Source of the DNA: Dehalococcoidia bacterium | GTDB lineage: Bacteria > Chloroflexota > Dehalococcoidia > GIF9 > UBA5629 | Direction: 5' to 3' | DNA: 9,183 nucleotides | NCBI GenBank assembly: GCA_007280145.1 | Contig: QYPU01000068.1 | Location: 1 to 9,183, forward strand | Shown here: in pieces, positions 5,875-9,183 of the stretch | Layout of the letters: each line of letters starts with the position of its first letter | Position numbering within the stretch: the stretch's first letter is position 1 | Notes under the pieces: model-generated | The model's database searches: none | Told to the model about the DNA's origin: nothing | Seen by the model: only the letters and a program-made list of their open reading frames with translations | Made by a program: the position numbers and the translations under genes

Positions 5875-6595
5875 TATCTATGGCATTGTCCGCACGCTGC
5901 CCAGAAGACTCAATGAGGTGTTGAATGGCATCTATTGTGGTTTCTAACTCAGTCCAAACCTCTGGCATAGCCTTAACTATACCCAAATCGGACGTGTATT
6001 CACTGGGTTTTACTTCTTTATCCCCGTAACGTGAAAACTCCTCGTGCGGAAATGTGACGCAAGCTAGTATATACAATCTCAAATAAGCTGTAATAAAGTC
6101 TCGGTTCAAGGTCTCGAATATCGGCTCCAGCGCTTTCTCTAATTTTGGCGGGAAAGAGAGGACGGTTAAAATATGCTCACTGGGCATTCTCGCCATTTCC
6201 CCTTTTCCTTTATCTACAACTTTCTGGGCTTCTGATGTGTCAGCCATTAGATTGATACTTGGGAAACTAGCACCACATAAACCAGCAAATTGTTTTGCCC
6301 AAGGTTGTTCTAACATTCTAAGAAAGAGCTTTGGAGAATCGTGACCTGTCCCCCGAATAGTCTTAGCATCGAGAACGCCAATCAAGGTAAAATATGATTT
6401 TGCTGCTTTTTCCACAGCCTGCTGCAAATTGTATGCCGCATTATTATATATTTGACCCTCATAATTGAGTTGAGATGATTTTAGGTCTTTCCTTGCCAAC
6501 TTAAGCAAAACTTGTGAATCGGTTTGCTGCTCTTTGGTTGGCCCCTTTTTTAATTGTTCGGCAAGTTTCTCAAGTTCTTCTAAAAAATCGGTCAT
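5849..6595 (-). CDS. HEPN-domain protein, 248 aa
   Basis: Residues 30-75 read as the first helices of a HEPN domain: alternating Leu/Ala, then YEGQIYNNAAYNLQQAVEKA with the family's Q.A.EK signature. The closing part of the fold seems to lie at 183-228 (HEEFSRYGD, then an acidic helix ending in IQHLIES). About 100 residues separate the two halves, so the domain appears to be extended or interrupted. HEPN proteins are often RNases with an R-x4-6-H motif. The nearest match is R81-GTG-H85, with three residues between and at an unusual place, so activity is uncertain. The N-terminus is a short charged helix; there is no membrane segment. The start at 6595 has no good ribosome site; TATGAT (6634 to 6629) could be its -10 box. 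It converges on the nuclease gene. A toxin-like RNase or a nucleotide-binding partner are both possible. No nucleotidyltransferase (MNT) partner is adjacent. Confidence 0.7.
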   Translation of the reverse strand: MTDFLEELEKLAEQLKKGPTKEQQTDSQVLLKLARKDLKSSQLNYEGQIYNNAAYNLQQAVEKAAKSYFTLIGVLDAKTIRGTGHDSPKLFLRMLEQPWAKQFAGLCGASFPSINLMADTSEAQKVVDKGKGEMARMPSEHILTVLSFPPKLEKALEPIFETLNRDFITAYLRLYILACVTFPHEEFSRYGDKEVKPSEYTSDLGIVKAMPEVWTELETTIDAIQHLIESSGQRADNAIDTNQNEVSN

Positions 6596-6675
6596 TTACC
6601 ATTACCTATCATCACTATCGTAGGTCATATCATACACTGTTTATCGAATTGTTCACCATCCCATGACCCCACACC

Positions 6676-6867
6676 CTACTTCTTAGCCCTCAAAGTCAGC
6701 CCCCTCACCAGCAGAACCATGCTTGCCACCAAACACATTCCTGACACAACCACCAAGCACCGAGCAACAACCCACAACCATGGAGGCTTAGCAACCAGGC
6801 CCCTAAGCGCCAACAGGAGCCCGACGCTCACCACACACCCCCAACCCCCAGCGCCGACAGGAAGCAC
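6676..6867 (-). CDS. small membrane protein, two helices, possibly frameshifted at its start
   Basis: The open frame begins with GTG at 6867 and gives 63 aa. Hydrophobic segments span about 10-26 and 30-54, with a basic LRAKK tail, so both ends should face the cytoplasm. An in-frame TAG lies five codons upstream, so it cannot be extended. In another frame an ATG at 6884 (MDSRKVCFLSALGVGG...) runs straight into two G5 tracts. Adding one G there would join the frames into a protein of about 68 aa with a better first helix. Neither start has a well-placed ribosome site. The gene is third in a minus-strand row after the 47-aa and 184-aa genes, about 110 bases behind the latter. Function unknown. 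It could be a real short gene, a frameshifted one, or a gene that switches through the G tract. Confidence 0.45.
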   Translation of the reverse strand: MLPVGAGGWGCVVSVGLLLALRGLVAKPPWLWVVARCLVVVSGMCLVASMVLLVRGLTLRAKK

Positions 6868-6979
6868 ACCTTCCGACTATCCATCGCTCCACGCTAAGCC
6901 ATTGCCTGCTTTCCCGACCATCAGAGGCACCAGCAACCGTCAAACAGCGATTACAGCGCCCTTGTTTCATGCACCTTCT

Positions 6980-7534
6980 TCACGTTCCCTTATGTCCCAG
7001 CAGATGGCGAGCTATGGTCTTGTAACACTCCCACTTTTCTGCAGATGGAGCAGGCTGCCAAAGCCGTGCGGTACGAATGTCGAACTTGTGCTGAAGTGAA
7101 ACTAATGACCAACAACCAAACTCCGGGTCGCTCCGTATTTCTATGTTTTCCTTCAGTCTCATCAGGATTTGACTGAGCAATACGTCCTGCTCCAGTCGCC
7201 TTATTAGACTGACCACCATCTTGCCTTTCCAGCGAAGGCCAACAACCCGTCCAAACATTGGTATAGTCTTTACTCGGACAGTCTTTAGCCACCCTTCCTC
7301 CAATATACCTGGACCCGGGATTACGTAAATGTTGGTATATTGGGTCTGCTGGCCTCGACTTTTGCTGACTATGTTAACCCAGCGTATGGGCTCTCCACAT
7401 ATTTCTATCAAGAGCCCCGACCTTCTCCCCCAACCCTCACCTACTACATATCTTTCCGGTCGACCCGCTTCTGCCAGGCGGGCCTTCAGCCCTATAGCAC
7501 GTAACTCATCTACCAACGCGCCTCTTGGATGCAT
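6980..7534 (-). CDS. 184-aa protein of unknown family, paralogue of the gene at the left edge
   Basis: ATG at 7534 follows a GGGGGGAG purine run with four bases between, a good ribosome site. The first 35 residues form a helix and a VVGEGWGRR stretch. Residues 40-58 are a LLIEICGEPIRWV strand pair. A YVIPGPGIL motif lies at 70-78. Residues 86-180 match the partial gene at the window's left edge: VR, FGRVVGLRWKG (94-104), RLEQDVLL (113-120), an IEI strand (131-133) and IARHLLG at the end. No membrane segment or recognised catalytic motif is present. A 47-aa membrane protein gene ends 27 bases upstream on the same strand, so the two are probably co-transcribed. The length and strand-helix pattern would fit a small alpha/beta protein such as a fragment of a nuclease fold, but no catalytic set is clear enough to claim it. 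Confidence 0.75.
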   Translation of the reverse strand: MHPRGALVDELRAIGLKARLAEAGRPERYVVGEGWGRRSGLLIEICGEPIRWVNIVSKSRGQQTQYTNIYVIPGPGILEEGWLKTVRVKTIPMFGRVVGLRWKGKMVVSLIRRLEQDVLLSQILMRLKENIEIRSDPEFGCWSLVSLQHKFDIRTARLWQPAPSAEKWECYKTIARHLLGHKGT

Positions 7535-7561
7535 TCTACTCCCCCCTTATTGCTCCAAATT

Positions 7562-7705
7562 TTAGAAGATCAAGATGTAAAGCTCATATAGAAGGACGAC
7601 CACAAATATCACTGCCAACCACCACCGTCTTGCGCGTGACATGGCGAAAATCCCCCAGATGCAAAGCCCAACGATGACTATATTGATAACAGTGCCTATT
7701 CCCAT
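7562..7705 (-). CDS. 47-aa two-helix membrane protein
   Basis: A small gene starting MGIGTVINIVIVGLCIWGIF. The first hydrophobic helix covers residues ~3-22, a basic turn MSRARRWW follows, and a second helix covers ~30-47. The basic turn between the helices predicts that the loop faces the cytoplasm and both ends lie outside. The ATG has a clear Shine-Dalgarno sequence, which is the strongest reason to call it. It ends 27 bases before the 184-aa gene on the same strand, suggesting one transcript. I do not recognise the family; it could anchor or regulate the neighbouring protein, but nothing in the sequence shows this. Confidence 0.65.
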   Translation of the reverse strand: MGIGTVINIVIVGLCIWGIFAMSRARRWWLAVIFVVVLLYELYILIF

Positions 7706-7708
7706 TCT

Positions 7709-7718
7709 ATCACTTCCT
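7709..7718 (-). promoter_or_regulatory. Shine-Dalgarno sequence of the 47-aa gene
   Basis: On the minus strand AGGAAGTGAT stands three bases before the ATG at 7705, one mismatch from AGGAGGTGAT; the AGGAAG core is seven bases away. It resembles the ribosome site of the 133-aa gene and supports this short frame as a real gene. Confidence 0.65.
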
Positions 7719-7894
7719 ATTTGTGATGTTTGTAGCCTTGCCTCGTATATGCTTAGCGTATTCTAGCCCTTACTCGCAGTACCCGTCAACACCCCGAGAT
7801 GAGGAGATGAACCCGTGTGCGTGTAGTTACTAGCTTGCCCCGATTATATACCCAGCCAAAACCGAATAGAATACCCCAGGTTCAGACTCCTACC

Positions 7895-7920
7895 CGTGAT
7901 GCCTCTTTCGTGGCTTCACG
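7895..7920. repeat. hairpin upstream of the palindromic repeat
   Basis: CGTGATGCC (7895-7903) pairs with GGCTTCACG (7912-7920), eight of nine positions with one T-T mismatch, around an 8-base loop. It precedes the repeat at 7926 by five bases. No T tract follows. The surrounding 7719-7925 holds nothing else that I can identify. Confidence 0.45.
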
Positions 7921-7925
7921 CTGAG

Positions 7926-7993
7926 TTTCCCGTGCGAGTCACTCGCCCACGGGTGGCCATCCTCCACCTGTAGACAAGTGACTCTCACCTAAA
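7926..7993 (+). repeat. palindromic repeat, full copy upstream of the DegV-family gene
   Basis: CCCGTG (7929-7934) pairs with CACGGG (7948-7953), and CGAG (7935-7938) with CTCG (7942-7945) around TCA, with a two-base CC bulge. The right half runs CACCTGTAGACAAGTG to CTCTCACCTAA. GAGTCACT (7936-7943) is also the exact complement of AGTGACTC (7977-7984), so two mutually exclusive folds are possible. Related copies lie at 8992-9051 (right half conserved) and 2467-2503 (left half only), all in the same orientation. Confidence 0.7.
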
Positions 7994-8100
7994 TGGGGAT
8001 TGCTGAGGCTAAAGAAAAGCACGAGCTGGCGAGACACTGCCAGAAAGATATTGACAGGGCACTACCTCGTATGGCAAAGTATATAAAGCTAACCTTGTAG
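7993..8100 (+). CDS. possible 35-aa ORF just upstream of the DegV-family gene
   Basis: An ATG frame of 35 codons, rich in Lys, Glu and Ala, beginning MGIAEAKEKHELARHC and ending RMAKYIKLTL, a plausible charged helix. Its TAG ends 12 bases before the DegV start and touches that gene's ribosome site, so coupling is possible. Its ATG begins on the last base of the palindromic repeat, with an in-frame TAA just before and no ribosome site. It may therefore be the surviving 3' end of a longer gene cut by the repeat rather than a working gene. Confidence 0.35.
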   Translation: MGIAEAKEKHELARHCQKDIDRALPRMAKYIKLTL

Positions 8101-8112
8101 GGGGTGTGCGTC

Positions 8113-8973
8113 ATGAAAAAAGTAGCTATCGTCACTGACAGTACATGTTGTCTGCCGAAGGAGTTGGCGGAGAAGTACGATATTTGTGAGGTGCCTCTGG
8201 AAATAGTCTATGAAGGTAGGAGCTACCGCGATGGAATTGATATAAGCCCTGACGAAGTCTACAAGATTATGCGAAAAAGAGAGAATCTACCCACTACCTC
8301 AACTGCGTCAATCGGGGATTTCCTGGCTGCCTACCGCCAGTTAAGCCAGAAAGCGGAATCTATACTCTGCATCACCGTTACCAGCCTGCAAAGTCAAACA
8401 TTTGAGGCAGCATCAGAGGCCAGGGAGATAGCGAAAGAAGAGCTTCCTGACACTACTATCGAGGTACTGGACAGCCGGGCTGTATCCGGCGCCCTGGGGT
8501 TTATTGTTCTGGAGGCGGCTCGCGTAGCCAACCAGGGGGCAGAGCTAGCTGAGGCAGCTGAGGCAGCGCGAGCTATGATGAACAGGGTGAATTTCCTGGC
8601 GATGCTGGATACCCTCTACTACCTCGCCAGAACTGGCCGTATTGCCAGGGCGGCAGCTTGGGCTGGGTCAGTGTTGAGCATGAAGCCTGTTGTTGAGCAT
8701 TCCCCCGCGATAGGAGAAACAACGCCTATAGCACGTCCCAGAACCAAGCCAAAGGCCATAAAGCTCATGCTGGAGCTAATGGCACAGCGGATGGGGGATT
8801 CCAGAGTGCACGTCCTGGTGCACCATGCTGATGAATTGGAGGAGGGGAAAAAGCTCATGGCCGAGATTGACTCAAGATTCAGTTGCGTTGAACTTTATCT
8901 CACCGAGTTTACTCCTATCATGGGGGTTCATGCCGGCCCAGGTGTTCTGGCTATCTCTTTTTACGCTGATTAA
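8113..8973 (+). CDS. DegV-family fatty-acid-binding protein
   Basis: A complete 286-aa DegV-family protein. Family features in order are VAIVTDSTCCLP (4-15), YRDG (38-41), PTTSTAS (60-66), the SLQSQTFEAA segment (91-100) that equals the usual SGT-type lipid-head-group loop, VLDSRAVSGALGF (118-130), TLYYLARTGRI (167-177), KPVVEH with the RPRTKPKA stretch (191-215) and the closing GVHAGPGVLAISFY (271-284). In characterised relatives the protein binds a long-chain fatty acid between two domains; in Gram-positives the fatty-acid-kinase FakB proteins belong here. No FakA-like kinase is visible in this window. I chose the ATG at 8113 over the in-frame GTG at 8104 because AGGGGGTG lies six bases before it and relatives begin with MKK. 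It is cytosolic. Copies of the same palindromic repeat lie on both sides. Confidence 0.9.
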   Translation: MKKVAIVTDSTCCLPKELAEKYDICEVPLEIVYEGRSYRDGIDISPDEVYKIMRKRENLPTTSTASIGDFLAAYRQLSQKAESILCITVTSLQSQTFEAASEAREIAKEELPDTTIEVLDSRAVSGALGFIVLEAARVANQGAELAEAAEAARAMMNRVNFLAMLDTLYYLARTGRIARAAAWAGSVLSMKPVVEHSPAIGETTPIARPRTKPKAIKLMLELMAQRMGDSRVHVLVHHADELEEGKKLMAEIDSRFSCVELYLTEFTPIMGVHAGPGVLAISFYAD

Positions 8974-8991
8974 AACGTCGATTTTTTGCTA

Positions 8992-9051
8992 TGCGAGTTA
9001 TCCGCCCACGGGTGACCGCCTTCCACCTATAGGCAGGTGATTCTCACCTAA
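8992..9051 (+). repeat. palindromic repeat, copy downstream of the DegV-family gene
   Basis: TGCGAGTTATCCGCCCACGG onward parallels 7933-7993 to the final CTCACCTAA. The left arm is lost (GCTATG replaces CCCGTG). The right half folds well: CACCT (9024-9028) with AGGTG (9035-9039), or alternatively AGGTGA (9035-9040) with TCACCT (9044-9049) around TTC. These two pairings compete. Confidence 0.7.
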
Positions 9052-9131
9052 TGCAAAAGTTAAAAATCAAAATGACAGGTTAAAATCCAAAGGTGTTAAC
9101 TCTTGTGTTATGGCAAAGGTTGCTTCTCTTT

Positions 9132-9170
9132 GTCATTGCGAGACACAGAGTGCCGTGGCAATCTCGGTGG
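9132..9170 (+). repeat. TTGCGAG-type dispersed palindromic repeat, copy b
   Basis: It begins GTCATTGCGAG and ends GGCAATCTCGGTGG, the same element as 940-979. ATTGC (9135-9139) pairs with GCAAT (9158-9162); CGAG (9139-9142) could instead pair with CTCG (9163-9166). The outermost pair is A-T here and T-A in copy a. Between the previous repeat and this one (9052-9131) I see only A+T-rich sequence with a near-direct repeat, GTTAAAAATC and GTTAAAATCC. Confidence 0.65.
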
Positions 9171-9183
9171 GACTGCGGGGGAG

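Noticed and set aside
7879..7890. GGTTCAGACTCC as a tRNA T-arm
   Set aside because: No matching acceptor, D or anticodon stems could be found around it.
8051..8056. Perfect TTGACA before the DegV gene as a -35 box
   Set aside because: No acceptable -10 box lies 15-19 bases downstream; TATATA and TATAAA are 23-25 bases away, and the sequence lies inside the 35-codon frame.
8104..8112. GTG start nine bases before the DegV ATG
   Set aside because: The Shine-Dalgarno sequence overlaps this GTG and is correctly spaced only for the ATG at 8113, where relatives start.
1..9183. CRISPR array, transposase or integrase
   Set aside because: No regularly spaced repeats and no protein with transposase or integrase motifs were seen on either strand.

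Overview
The window looks like a bacterial chromosome segment, most plausibly from an uncultivated Chloroflexota (Dehalococcoidia-like) lineage. That guess rests on the style of the DUF1893 and DegV-family proteins and on dispersed short palindromic repeats of the TCATTGCGAG...GGCAATCTCGG type. It comes from memory of such genomes, not from a search. The layout is accessory: short housekeeping-type genes at the edges (DUF1893 on the left, DegV on the right) enclose about 7 kb of repeats, small unknown proteins and probable defence-type cargo.

Left edge (1-718): the 3' end of a gene of unknown family converges on a complete DUF1893/TM1506-like gene. From 719 to 1242 there is no convincing gene, but there are several hairpins and dispersed repeats. 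An A+T-rich gene for a 397-aa protein with two membrane segments (1243-2436) follows. It appears to be read from a leaderless transcript, and two copies of a ~100-bp direct repeat (1086-1186 and 2501-2608) bracket it.

Middle (2634-5676): a minus-strand gene for a 133-aa Cys-containing protein has a near-perfect Shine-Dalgarno sequence and lies inside a 14-bp direct repeat. Next comes a divergent 766-aa protein with a PD-(D/E)XK (NERD-like) nuclease core. A 248-aa HEPN-domain protein (5849-6595, minus) converges on it. The nuclease and HEPN genes are the best candidates for an antiviral or stress-type function, but nothing proves that they act together.

Right part (6676-9183): three minus-strand genes in a row encode a 47-aa two-helix membrane protein, a 184-aa protein of unknown family and a 63-aa membrane protein that may carry a frameshift. 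The C-terminal half of the 184-aa protein resembles the truncated gene at the left edge, so the family occurs at least twice here. A complete DegV-family gene follows on the plus strand, with related palindromic repeats on both sides. A TCATTGCGAG-type repeat closes the window.

Two classes of gene can be told apart by eye. G+C-richer genes (133 aa, 184 aa, 47 aa, DegV) have strong Shine-Dalgarno sequences. A+T-richer genes (397 aa, 766 aa, 248 aa) have weak or none. This suggests that the second class arrived by transfer. Protein family calls come from motif reading only.
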